Positions 28,601 through 34,283 of a stretch of 64,000 bases of DNA are shown here, one piece after another. Where the stretch lies: positions 21,829,210-21,893,209 of the forward strand of contig NC_134030.1 in the NCBI RefSeq assembly GCF_964204645.1. The letters are read 5' to 3'. The notes below the pieces were generated by a model that was given only the letters and a program-made list of their open reading frames with translations, did not search any database and was not told where the DNA came from. This DNA is from Tubulanus polymorphus (lineage: Eukaryota > Nemertea > Palaeonemertea > Tubulaniformes > Tubulanidae). The translations under genes and the position numbers were made by a program. Within the stretch, counting starts at the first letter, position 1. The number at the start of each line of letters is the position of its first letter.

Positions 28601-31553
28601 ACCACTAGGATGTGATCACTCCCTGATGACCACTAGGATGTGATCACTCCCTGATGACCACTAGGATGTGGTTTCTTGTTTTCCCCTCAGAATTATATCT
28701 TATCATTTCAGAGAAGTGGATAGCTGATGAAATGAAAGGTAAATTGACTGATAATAAATAAGTTTCATTCAGAGTTGAACAGTTTGTGAGGTTTTTCTAT
28801 TTTTCATTTTACCAATTTTTAATTACAGATTTCAAATTTCCACTACCTGATATTTTTGGTATGTAATATTGTTACCTCTCAGTGGCGGCTACGAACTGAA
28901 ATATTCAACTAATCGATCAATTGAGTAAAAATTATGTTGATTTTTTTAGAGCTCAATGACTATGCTAAACGGGCAGAGAAACAAGGTAAAATGAAGATGG
29001 AAATGTATGGATAAAATTCAGTCATCAATTTTGGTAATATTTTGTGAAGTTAATTAATTTATATTTCAGTCAGTAATTATTCCACATATTTGTTGAACAA
29101 GATACGTGCTATGAAAGATAAAGGTAATTAAAAGTGGCTTAAACATAAACATCTTACTGGCCATAATACTGACCAATACTAAAAAATATATTTGTCAATA
29201 CTAAATCATACTTACTTAATATTAACTAAATTTTGACTCAATACTAACTTAATACTAACAATACTGACTCAATAAGACTTACAACTGACTCAAAACTAAC
29301 TTAATACTGACTCAATACTGATTTGATACTGACTCAATGCTGATTCAATGTTAACCAATACCGACTCTATACCGACTCAATACCGACCACTCATTACCGA
29401 CTCAATACTGATTTAATACCGACTAAATACCGATTCTATATCAACCAATACCGACTCTATACCGACTCAATACCGACCACTCATTACCGACTCAATACTG
29501 ATTTAATACCGACTAAATACTGATTCTATATCAACCAATACCGACTCTATACCGACTCAATACCGACCACTCAATACCGACTCAATACTGATTCAATACT
29601 TAATGCTCAACTCTGATACAATACTTATAGGAACCATCTGTGATGTCTATTTGAGCTTCCTTTTAAAAATATGAAGTTGATTCAATATTATGAAAGAATA
29701 TTGTGGTTGTGAATTTTATTTTATTTTCAGGCGATTTGAAAAGGAAAGGTTTCCTGGTAAATGAAACGAGTAAGTAAATTATGAAGTCGTTATTAGATTT
29801 AGAGCAGGCTCGAGAGATGAAATAGTCTGAGATAGAATAAATCGACGAAATTGAGATGAAATTTAGTTTCGTTTTCGTTTATGAGAAATCTGAAGTATGA
29901 TTAAACCGGTTTAATCTGGATAACTGGCGGGACACCGGGATGAAATTCATGTAGTTTGAGTAGTTTATTCAACGTTTCGACTATATCCTAATAGTCATCT
30001 TCAGGAATACTGTATTCCTTAAGCTAGTGTAGTTTATTCAACGTTTCGACTATATCCTAATAGTCATCTTCAGGAATACTGTATTCATTGAGCTAGTGTA
30101 GTTTATTCAACGTTTCGACTATATCCTAATAGTCATCTTCAGGAATACTGTATTCCTTGAGCTAGTGTAGTTTATTCAACGTTTCGACTATATCCTAATA
30201 GTCATCTTCAGGAATACTGTATACCTTGAGCTAGTGTAGTTTATTCAACGTTTCGACTATATCCTAATAGTCATCTTCAGGAATACTGTATACCTTGAGC
30301 TAGTGTAGTTTATTCAACGTTTCGACTATATCCTAATAGTCATCTTCAGGAATACTGTATTCATTGAGCTAGTGCAGTTTATTCAACGTTTCGACTATAT
30401 CCTAATAGTCATCTTCAGGAATACTGTATTCATTGAGCTAGTGTAGTTTATTCAACGTTTCGACTATATTCTAATAGTCATCTTCAGGAATACTGTATTC
30501 CTTGAGCTAGTGTAGTTTATTCAACGTTTCGACTATATCCTAATAGTCATCTTCAGGAATACTGTATTCATTGAGCTAGTGCAGTTTATTCAACGTTTCG
30601 ACTATATCCTAATAGTCATCTTCAGGAATACTGTATTCCTTGAGCTAGTGTAGTTTATTCGACGTTTCGACTATATCCTAATAGTCATCTTCAGGAATAC
30701 TGTATTCCTTGAGCTAGTGTAGTTTATTCAACGTTTCGACTATATCCTAATAGTCATCTTCAGGAATACTGTATTCCTTGAGCTAGTGTAGTTTATTCAA
30801 CGTTTCGACTTTATTCTAATAGTCATCTTCAGGAATACTGTATTCCTTGAGCTAGTGTAGTTTATTCAACGTTTCGACTATATTCTAATAGTCATCTTCA
30901 GGAATACTGTATTCCTTGAGCTAGTGTAGTTTATTCAACGTTTCCACTATATCCTAATAGTAATCTTCAGGAATACTGTATTCCTTGAGCTAGCGTAGTT
31001 TATTCAACGTTTCGACTTTATCCTAATAGTCATCTTCAGGAATACTGTATTCCTGATCTCATAAATATGTATGTGGTGTAAGGAACACTTTGGACTTAAT
31101 AAAACACCCAGAAAAAGAAATCAAAGATAATTCTAACTGAATCAGGGGTGGAATTAGTTGAGGTATTATTAACGATTGTCACTGTTAACAGTAAAGCCGT
31201 AATTAGTTGAATTTTCAAGAGGTTGTTCATTTTATGAAACAGACTGTAGCGGGTTATATATAGTTGTATAAAAACAGTTACAAGCTAAACACATCTAAAA
31301 CAGAGTAAACTCTAGGGGCCACTGATAAAGTATTGTGAATATAAGTTAAAGTTGACGGGTATCTACATTTAGGGAGTGTGCAGTTGTATTCGGTGTTTGG
31401 TTTATATTGTACATATATCTATTTATAGAAGCTCCTAGTCAGAGTAAAGAAACTGCTGCTAGTGATGGTCAAAGTGCTGCTGATGATAGTCACACAAGTG
31501 ATACCGTACCGAGTGGTGATCGTGAGTGGGGTGATATCGGTACACAAGTCTAG
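834..31553 (+). CDS. Gene A: Ig-domain type I receptor with a 59-exon cytoplasmic tail (65 exons, complete)
   Basis: I assembled this by eye from GT-AG sites, using gene B as comparison. Exon lengths sum to 4578 nt, an exact 1526 codons including the stop at 31551-31553. Approximate residues: signal exon 1-38; four Ig-like exons 39-446; transmembrane exon 447-478; cytoplasmic tail 479-1525. Every intron is phase 1 (exons end one base into a codon), and every internal exon is a multiple of 3, so any exon can be skipped in frame. The tail is charged, mostly short helix-like K/E/L segments with no enzyme motif I recognise. The C-terminus ends G-T-Q-V, a class I PDZ ligand pattern (S/T-x-hydrophobic). 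Exons 27-41 and 42-56 are a tandem duplication. I chose the start because it opens a hydrophobic signal peptide ending in K-R-N-T, the same ending as gene B. Function is unknown; a surface receptor is inferred from topology. Exon coordinates are in the five segment entries that follow. Individual exon ends may be off where a splice site is weak. Confidence 0.82.
1490..1535 (-). other. Hammerhead-ribozyme-like core motif in gene A intron 1
   Basis: On the minus strand CTGATGA (from plus-strand 1525-1531) is followed by a hairpin with GGCT/AGCC arms and then GAAA (from 1498-1501). That is the conserved core order CUGANGA, stem II, GAAA. Hammerheads are known from Penelope-like retroelements, which leave such remnants. 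I could not complete stems I and III, so catalytic activity is unsupported. Confidence 0.3.
2011..2610 (+). repeat. 82-bp tandem array duplicating the acceptor and 5' end of the gene A Ig1 exon
   Basis: Acceptor AGs fall at exact 82-bp spacing: 2036, 2118, 2200, 2282, 2364, 2446, 2528, 2610. Each unit carries intron end GATATTTCAG plus about 56 nt of exon (A-P-D-G-V-V-L-D-S-V-N-V-L-P-G). Only the last unit continues into the full Ig exon. Using any upstream acceptor runs into an in-frame TGA within the same unit (CGT ATA TTG TGT ATT TGA). None of the seven decoy units has a donor. Confidence 0.92.
4412..5215 (+). repeat. 78-bp minisatellite from a tRNA-like (SINE) segment, gene A intron 4
   Basis: The array starts with an A-box-like segment (CCAGTGGTAGTGCAGACC, near 4423). 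About nine units of mainly 78 bp follow, each with CAGAGTCTCACGATG and a B-box-like GGTTCAAATCC or AAGTTCAAATCC. Because 78 is divisible by 3, long frames stay open on both strands; these are not genes. The array lies between the Ig3 and Ig4 exons and is removed by splicing. Confidence 0.8.
6302..6397 (+). CDS. Gene A exon 6: transmembrane segment
   Basis: This 96-nt exon follows a pyrimidine-rich acceptor. It encodes a short glycine-rich linker, then about 22 uninterrupted hydrophobic residues (AVIGILILLILIILFILW), then the stop-transfer sequence RRGC. It is the only transmembrane segment in the gene. The homologous exon in gene B is 44639-44737. Everything downstream should be cytoplasmic. 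Confidence 0.88.
6472..6512 (+). pseudogene. Gene A relic of a cysteine-rich juxtamembrane exon
   Basis: This matches gene B exon 7 (44827-44871) over its whole length (K-P-N-D-E-L-C-S-C-G-N in the aligned frame). It is 41 nt instead of 45, which breaks the frame, and its donor is GTTAGT where B has GTAAGT. Skipping it joins exon 6 (6397) to 7580 perfectly in frame, giving codon T|TA. The next three cysteine-rich exons of gene B have no trace here: the interval 6398-7579 is about 0.8 kb shorter than B's. Gene A therefore appears to have lost the whole CxC juxtamembrane module. Confidence 0.7.
7580..13260 (+). CDS. Gene A exons 7-26: juxtamembrane and proximal tail, 20 small exons
   Basis: Exons: 7580-7654, 7735-7776, 8931-8972, 9111-9185, 9492-9539, 9820-9849, 9932-9982, 10069-10131, 10549-10632, 10905-10952, 11040-11078, 11234-11251 (18 nt), 11336-11383, 11465-11518, 11684-11731, 11989-12057, 12427-12456, 12679-12717, 12869-13024, 13225-13260. 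All are multiples of 3 and phase 1-1, and each has a counterpart of equal length in gene B. The first exon reads IELLRWTSETWYEK. The largest (156 nt) encodes a Glu/Lys-rich likely coiled coil (KEKLKQEENEERKNEEE). Exon 19 begins GTAAGT directly after its acceptor AG, so it carries a donor motif at its own 5' edge. I recognise no domain family. Exon lengths and short sequence matches suggest this stretch is an older, degenerate copy of the 15-exon block that follows. Confidence 0.78.
8380..8815. other. Unidentified element-like stretch in gene A intron 8, repeated in gene B
   Basis: A relatively GC-rich segment ending CCTCAAATCCTGGATCCGCCACGT carries a minus-strand open frame of 135 codons (8330-8737). 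The counterpart in gene B (about 47335-47705) is frame-shifted into two pieces. It is therefore unlikely to be a living gene and may be a transposon remnant. I recognise no family. Confidence 0.3.
9249..9365. mobile_element. Foldback (MITE-like) element, gene A intron 10
   Basis: Arms of about 47 bp pair across a 20-nt AT-rich centre. The left arm starts CCCGGGGCCGGGTTTATAGA; the right arm ends TCTATAAAACCGGGTCCTG. Arms match except for a few small bulges. The orthologous copy is at 48131-48246. Confidence 0.7.
9590..9770. repeat. CATG-rich simple repeat, gene A intron 11
   Basis: Imperfect repeats of ACATGTACATGTGAGTAATGTG. Related CATG-rich tracts occur at 13075-13200, 48460-48650 and 52005-52140 in the corresponding introns. 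The open frames here are repeat artefacts. Confidence 0.7.
13075..13205. repeat. ACATGTAACATG repeats in intron after the coiled-coil exon (gene A)
   Basis: Four or five units built on ACATGTTCATGTGAATGAATGCAC. The same array is in gene B at 52005-52140. Confidence 0.65.
13335..18133 (+). CDS. Gene A exons 27-41: tail block 1 (15 exons)
   Basis: Exons: 13335-13352 (18 nt), 13477-13524, 13925-13990, 14123-14167, 14662-14745, 14898-14942, 15027-15077, 15738-15773, 16027-16044 (18 nt), 16253-16300, 16717-16806, 16888-16965, 17056-17103, 17396-17449, 18098-18133. The order of peptide signatures is SPEEI, KLHEFADKEFE, LEEILPLKL, GRDPVILPDRA, EYFKEEFI, INDLLRKEKSN, RIYGEVKKRIE, ELNERGIVVYR, IKDEIA, IRPIIANRI, LVTVLKEKCKKA, VSVLSKLTSKTLKTNTGYWK, GDEIDSETNTTELTKI, DDCLGECIKTM, DFKNRKMIVGK. 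The same signatures recur in the same order in block 2, so this is a tandem intragenic duplication. The block contains a TIR element (15194-15583) and a 27-bp VNTR in introns. No function is recognised. Confidence 0.8.
13565..13640 (-). other. tRNA-like remnant in gene A block 1 intron (also at 52515-52590)
   Basis: On the minus strand TGGTCTACTGGTTAGCTTGC resembles a tRNA D-arm/A box. It is followed about 30 nt later by a decayed B-box region (CACCCGGATCTAGGG). Probably an old SINE or tRNA pseudogene. Confidence 0.35.
15194..15583. mobile_element. 390-bp TIR element with 9-bp target duplication, gene A block 1
   Basis: Ends are near-perfect inverted repeats (CGAAGTGGCTACTCGTACG at left; CGTACGAGTAGCCACAGCG at right). 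Flanks are TTCGCATAA (15185-15193) and TTCTCATAA (15584-15592), a 9-bp target duplication with one mismatch. The paralogous intron at 60501 reads TTTCTCATAAACATATC, the uninterrupted site. It has no transposase, so it is non-autonomous; the superfamily is uncertain. It contains a tRNA-like core (15330-15402). Confidence 0.8.
15330..15402 (+). other. tRNA-like pol III promoter core inside the TIR element
   Basis: TGGTCTAGTGGTACGATGCC (A-box/D-arm-like), a perfect anticodon-arm-like hairpin GGCTAGTAATTTACTAGCC, then CGGGTTCGAGTCTC (B box). The acceptor stem and anticodon loop geometry are wrong for a working tRNA. It repeats in the gene B copy at about 54314-54386. Confidence 0.45.
16354..16619. 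repeat. 27-bp VNTR, gene A block 1 (about 10 units)
   Basis: Unit GGTCGACTGGTACTGAGTAAGGGTGAA with GAA/GGC variants. It lies in the intron after exon 36. Long minus-strand frames across it arise because 27 is divisible by 3. Confidence 0.9.
18359..28081 (+). CDS. Gene A exons 42-56: tail block 2 (15 exons, introns inflated by repeats)
   Basis: Exons: 18359-18376, 18696-18743, 18828-18956, 19122-19169, 19773-19856, 20010-20054, 20219-20269, 21725-21760, 24396-24413, 24770-24820, 24967-25056, 25648-25725, 25815-25862, 26052-26105, 28046-28081. Order and most lengths match block 1. The exon at 18828 is 129 nt instead of 66 because of added coding sequence (residues such as IKTPDDQIKTQD) that block 2 of gene B also has. 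The block spans 9.7 kb against 4.8 kb for block 1. The excess comes from a composite foldback insertion (about 20835-21614), a 14-bp satellite (21825-23915), a roughly 515-bp insertion (25097-25613), hairpins near 26200-26364 and a LINE fragment (26585-27720), all intronic. All exons stay open and in frame, which argues for selection on the coding sequence. Confidence 0.78.
19578..19693. repeat. AAT / GATGAC microsatellite, gene A block 2 (also 59714-59822)
   Basis: Runs of AATAATAATT followed by GATGATGACGATGACGATGA in an intron. The same composite is found in gene B block 2 and not in block 1 of either gene. Confidence 0.8.
20440..20760. repeat. Inverted GCCCCTTT-type repeats flanking an intronic insertion
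   Basis: CCCATTTTGCCCCTTTCC-type units (20440-20530) are answered by GGGAAGGGGCGAAATTGGAA-type units (20690-20745) on the opposite strand, and a CACGCATGCACG microsatellite follows. These form the outer part of an insertion found only in gene A block 2. Confidence 0.55.
20835..21614. mobile_element. AT-rich foldback element with repeated ends, gene A block 2
   Basis: The left end repeats GGTAAAAATGCTAGAGGTAA; the right end carries its reverse complement TTACCTCTAGCATTTTTAC several times. About 0.6 kb of AT-rich non-coding DNA lies between. The element is absent from the three homologous introns. Non-autonomous, family unknown. Confidence 0.55.
21825..23915. repeat. 14-bp satellite, about 2.1 kb, gene A block 2
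   Basis: About 145 tandem copies of CTCCTAACACTAGA with variants (CTCATAAC, CTCCTGAC, CCCCTAAC). The same intron in the other three blocks holds only a two-to-three-unit seed, for example ACTCCTAACAAGAGACTCCC near 15860, 54850 and 60825. Blocks of variant order recur, showing segmental amplification. Confidence 0.92.
25097..25613. mobile_element. About 515-bp insertion in gene A block 2
   Basis: The homologous introns read AATTCTATTGTATAAAAACTT without interruption. Here TATTG is repeated on both sides of the insert, a possible 5-bp target duplication. The insert contains a run of C and ends CAGCCGGTTACAC. Family unknown. Confidence 0.5.
26185..26228. repeat. Perfect 18-bp inverted repeat
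   Basis: CTGGGTACAAACTACTGG (26185-26202) and CCAGTAGTTTGTACCCAG (26211-26228) with an 8-nt spacer, in the intron after exon 55 of gene A. Confidence 0.8.
26295..26364. repeat. 33-bp-arm hairpin with 4-nt loop
   Basis: Arms 26295-26327 and 26332-26364 are complementary at 32 of 33 positions, with loop AGCC. The one mismatch (T against C) would be a G-U pair in the minus-strand transcript. The arms contain GAAACTGGCCCTT and its complement. It lies beside an (AT)n tract in a gene A intron. It could be a small foldback element or a young hairpin-RNA source. Confidence 0.85.
26585..27720 (-). pseudogene. Truncated LINE (non-LTR retrotransposon): endonuclease joined to late reverse transcriptase
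   Basis: On the minus strand, 27720-27140 encodes a broken exonuclease-endonuclease-phosphatase domain (SGGTVIFVKN, VCLWVKLEFN, GRVGDDKATGGDFTC, NNFRVLDLKP), with stops and frame changes. It is followed at once (27130-26870) by the end of a reverse transcriptase region (EIVDQFKDLGVIFN, LFDALVKPILSYACEIWG). The catalytic middle of the reverse transcriptase is absent. It lies antisense in the intron between exons 55 and 56 of gene A. Dead element; clade not assigned. Confidence 0.7.
27772..27893. mobile_element. Short foldback element next to the LINE
   Basis: GGGTCCAGTTACAGTGATGA at the left and AACTGTGGAACTGGGTCC at the right are imperfect inverted ends of a roughly 120-bp element. Ends resemble those at 36248-36394, suggesting one MITE-like family. 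Confidence 0.5.
28169..31553 (+). CDS. Gene A exons 57-65: C-terminal tail ending in a PDZ-type motif
   Basis: Exons: 28169-28222, 28307-28348, 28451-28492, 28712-28738 (27 nt), 28829-28858 (30 nt), 28950-28985, 29070-29123, 29731-29769, 31429-31553 (last, with stop). The small exons encode charged helix-like pieces (DEIVDEIKRAHFQ, ELNDYAKRAEKQ, YLLNKIRAMKDK). The final exon is Ser/Asp-rich (SKETAASDGQSAADD) and ends EWGDIGTQV. T at -2 and V at 0 match a class I PDZ ligand; that is a pattern match, not evidence of binding. No counterparts of these nine exons were found in gene B within the window. An AATAAA at 31875 would give a 3' UTR of roughly 320 nt. Confidence 0.75.
28556..28672. repeat. 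28-bp tandem repeat, four copies
   Basis: ATGTGATCACTCCCTGATGA followed by CCACTAGG, repeated four times almost perfectly in the intron between gene A exons 59 and 60. Confidence 0.85.
29160..29625. repeat. Degenerate ACTCAATACYG repeats with 3 higher-order copies
   Basis: Short units such as CCGACTCAATACCGACCACT. A segment of about 110 bp containing CTATATCAACCAATACCGAC recurs in the same order, in the intron before exon 64 of gene A. Confidence 0.7.
29948..31053. repeat. 69-bp tandem array, about 16 units, with internal hairpin
   Basis: Each unit contains TTTCGACTATATCCTAATAG followed by TCATCTTCAGG. GACTAT/ATAGTC form a 6-bp stem, and GGAATACTGTATTCC is a palindrome. On the minus strand the unit reads CTGAAGA, stem, GAAA, the core order of a hammerhead ribozyme. 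It sits in the last intron of gene A. Confidence 0.9.
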
Positions 31554-31874
31554 TTCCAACCCGTCGTTCCCCATAAGGGTTGATTTGACACTAAAATCAG
31601 TTGTTGCATTGCAAGACATTGCATGGACAGTTTCTCACCAAACGTTGTAGGGAACCCGAAACAACGACTGGTATTCAGACTACTACACATGATTATAACC
31701 GCCAGTCTCTAGTGGTGGAACTGGGTCTGGGTGGAACTGGGTGTAACTCACAACTGTGGAACTGTGTTTTGTATCACGCTATGATTAAGGATGTTTGTTA
31801 ATCTCTTTTTGATTGGTTTGAATCATTGAGATTTTATACGAAAAGAAAAAGAAAAAGATATGAATACAGTTTCT

Positions 31875-31880
31875 AATAAA
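31875..31880 (+). terminator. Candidate polyadenylation signal of gene A
   Basis: An AATAAA hexamer lies 322 nt after the stop codon. It is followed by T-rich sequence (ATCTTTATCTTTGTTATT) that could be the downstream element. Other AATAAA hexamers occur near 32290, 32643 and 32664, so the main site is uncertain. Confidence 0.45.
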
Positions 31881-32785
31881 ATCTTTATCTTTGTTATTCG
31901 GTTGTATGTAATTTCTGCGCTATTTGATTACTGTAGATCATTGTATAATTATTGCTGAAACAACTAATTATAATAACATAAGTTAATCATAAAATATATT
32001 TTTTGCTTTCATAAACTCTCATAAAATACTGATTATATATTTCTCGTTTTTCGGCGTCGTATCTGTTTTTTTTTTCGCTAGCGAGAAAACTTCTCTTTGT
32101 TTTGCTGAAATCTGTGAAGGTTCACATTTGATTGTTTGACTTTTATCAGTCAAAATACTGAAATGTGCTAAAATATACAGTGTAACTGAAGTAGATGAAA
32201 TACAGTGTAACTGATCTAAAGTGTAGCTGAAATACAGTGTAACTGAATGATTGCAGTATTGTACCGTAGTTGTAACTATATCGAGCAGAAATAAATTGTA
32301 AACGAAATTGCTTTTTGCTAAATCATCAGCGGTTGTTCTTGGGGAATATTAGGCCTACATTGTAGTCCAACTTACGCTGTATAACTGTATTATGATACAA
32401 TGTAACTGGTTTACTGTTTTACTATATATAAAATATGTTTTAAGTTAAAAACTGTAAAAATGCATCACTGATTGACTGAAGTATTATCATTGAAAAATTG
32501 TGATAAGTTTTATTTCATTTGAAAAAGTTTTGTAAAAACGTGACATTTTATGAAACCATTGATGCGGTTTATAAGATCAGCTACTTGCGGACTCCTGGTA
32601 AAACTTTGTGCCGTGTTTTTTGCAAGAAATTTTATTCGCTTAAATAAAAGAATTTATCTTTAAAAATAAAGTCATTGTTTTCTTTTCTATCAACTCAACT
32701 GCAGCCTGAGTAGAACCGGCCCCGGGTCGGATGAGGTTGACGCTTGGTCATGTCCAGTCTTACCAATAGCTTCCCGTTAACCCCA

Positions 32786-32862
32786 ACTCTAGCCGAATAG
32801 GACTCGAACCTAAAATCTTCAGCGTGCCAGCCGAGCACACTAACCACTGGACCATACACCAG
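32786..32862 (-). other. tRNA-like element (SINE head or tRNA pseudogene)
   Basis: The minus strand reads ATGGTCCAGTGGTTAGTGTG (A box), then TTTTAGGTTCGAGTCCTAT (T-arm with intact TTCGAGT loop and B box GGTTCGAGTCC). The anticodon stem is poorly paired, so a functional tRNA is doubtful. A pol III-derived SINE remnant fits better. Confidence 0.5.
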
Positions 32863-33616
32863 TAATTATTCGACGGGTTTGTAAGTTTGTCTGGTCAGGT
32901 GTGGTGAACATTTATCTGTGGTGACTATCAGTCGGGTGTGTGGTGACTGGTGACCATTCAGGTGCGGTGACTGTCGAGTCAGATGTGGAGACACTATTCA
33001 CTAACAGTGCCCGCTCTATCATTCTGTGTTACAGTTACAGCAGTTTCAATGCAATTGTCAGCAATTTCTAAGGAAGTCGTTTTGTCCTGCAGCTCCTAAA
33101 AGTTGCCTCTTTTTCCATAGATGAAGTAGTCAAAATTACACCTTGTATCCATCTCTGAGACTTCTGCCTTCCCGACATCGTGAATGTATTTTGCAATCTC
33201 TCGGAATTGATATCTTTTATTGTATTTCATTAAGATTTTCTAATTGATATCTAAAAGTTTGATAATTTTTGATTATTCAGTTTCTAAAAATGTATACCTT
33301 ATTTTGAGTGGAATGGATTGATTTTAGTAGAGACCCGCAGTTTATGGAGCGTAGATGGATTATAAAAGTAATAGTTCATTGACTCCATCCATCCAATAGG
33401 TGTAACATGCGATACATTGTTAAACCATTCTTGTCGTACGTGGCGTTGACCTCTTTTACCCGACTGGTATTTCTTCACACCTAAAGGTGCTCGCGCATGT
33501 CTCCCGTTATATCAAACGAGCACCTATACCTCTTGTGAAATAGTCATGAAATTCAACGAAAAGCTTAAGATGTAACTGATTAAAGGTGAGTTTGTTGAAG
33601 TATTTAACTCCACTCC

Positions 33617-33770
33617 AGTCGGATCTGTTCAACTCGGAGATAACCGTTCAACTCAGAGATAACCGTTCAACTCGGAGATAACCGATCAACTCGGAGATAA
33701 CCGATCAACTCGGAGATAACCGTTCAACTCAGAGATAACCGTTCAACTCGGGGATAACCGTTCAACTCGG
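33617..33770. repeat. 19-bp tandem repeat, about 8 copies
   Basis: TTCAACTCGGAGATAACCG with a CTCAGAG variant. Intergenic, upstream of gene C. Confidence 0.85.
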
Positions 33771-34283
33771 ATGTTGAAATATGTTTTTGCGGCATTATTT
33801 AAGAAATACATATCATTCAACTCGGATATCCCTCATCAAGTCGGACCTTTTTTTTTGCGGTTCCAAAAGATCCGACTTGAGCGGAGTCTACTGTATTCAA
33901 GAATAAGAGTCAAACTCATACAGGCCTATATGCCACAATTTCATCTTTCAATTTTCTGACCAAAATTCTAAAATTCTAGTGAAACTTTTGACGATTTTAA
34001 AACATTTTCTGAAAGCGGTGAAAATTCTGCATTTTGTACAAAAAAATTTAGACAGCAGTCACTATTTAATGTGCCCCTTGACTTTGGACCCCGGGGCTGA
34101 TATTAAGGTCATACAATTATTGAAGGACGACCAGTGATTTAAACACCTTTCGCTTCCTGCTCAACGCTCGAATATATTGAATGTATCACCGGCGCTGATC
34201 ATCAAAATCTTATCTTTAACTTCCTCAATTATCAGACCAAGTGGAACTCGATTATTTTCCTTTATTCTGTACTCTGTATCACA

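Larger units (their letters stand above)
31554..34283. other. Intergenic region between genes A and C
   Basis: Holds the gene A 3' UTR and candidate poly(A) signals (31875, about 32643), a tRNA-like element (32786-32862, minus), and a 19-bp tandem repeat (33617-33770). No further coding exon was recognised. The gene C promoter was not identified. Confidence 0.5.
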
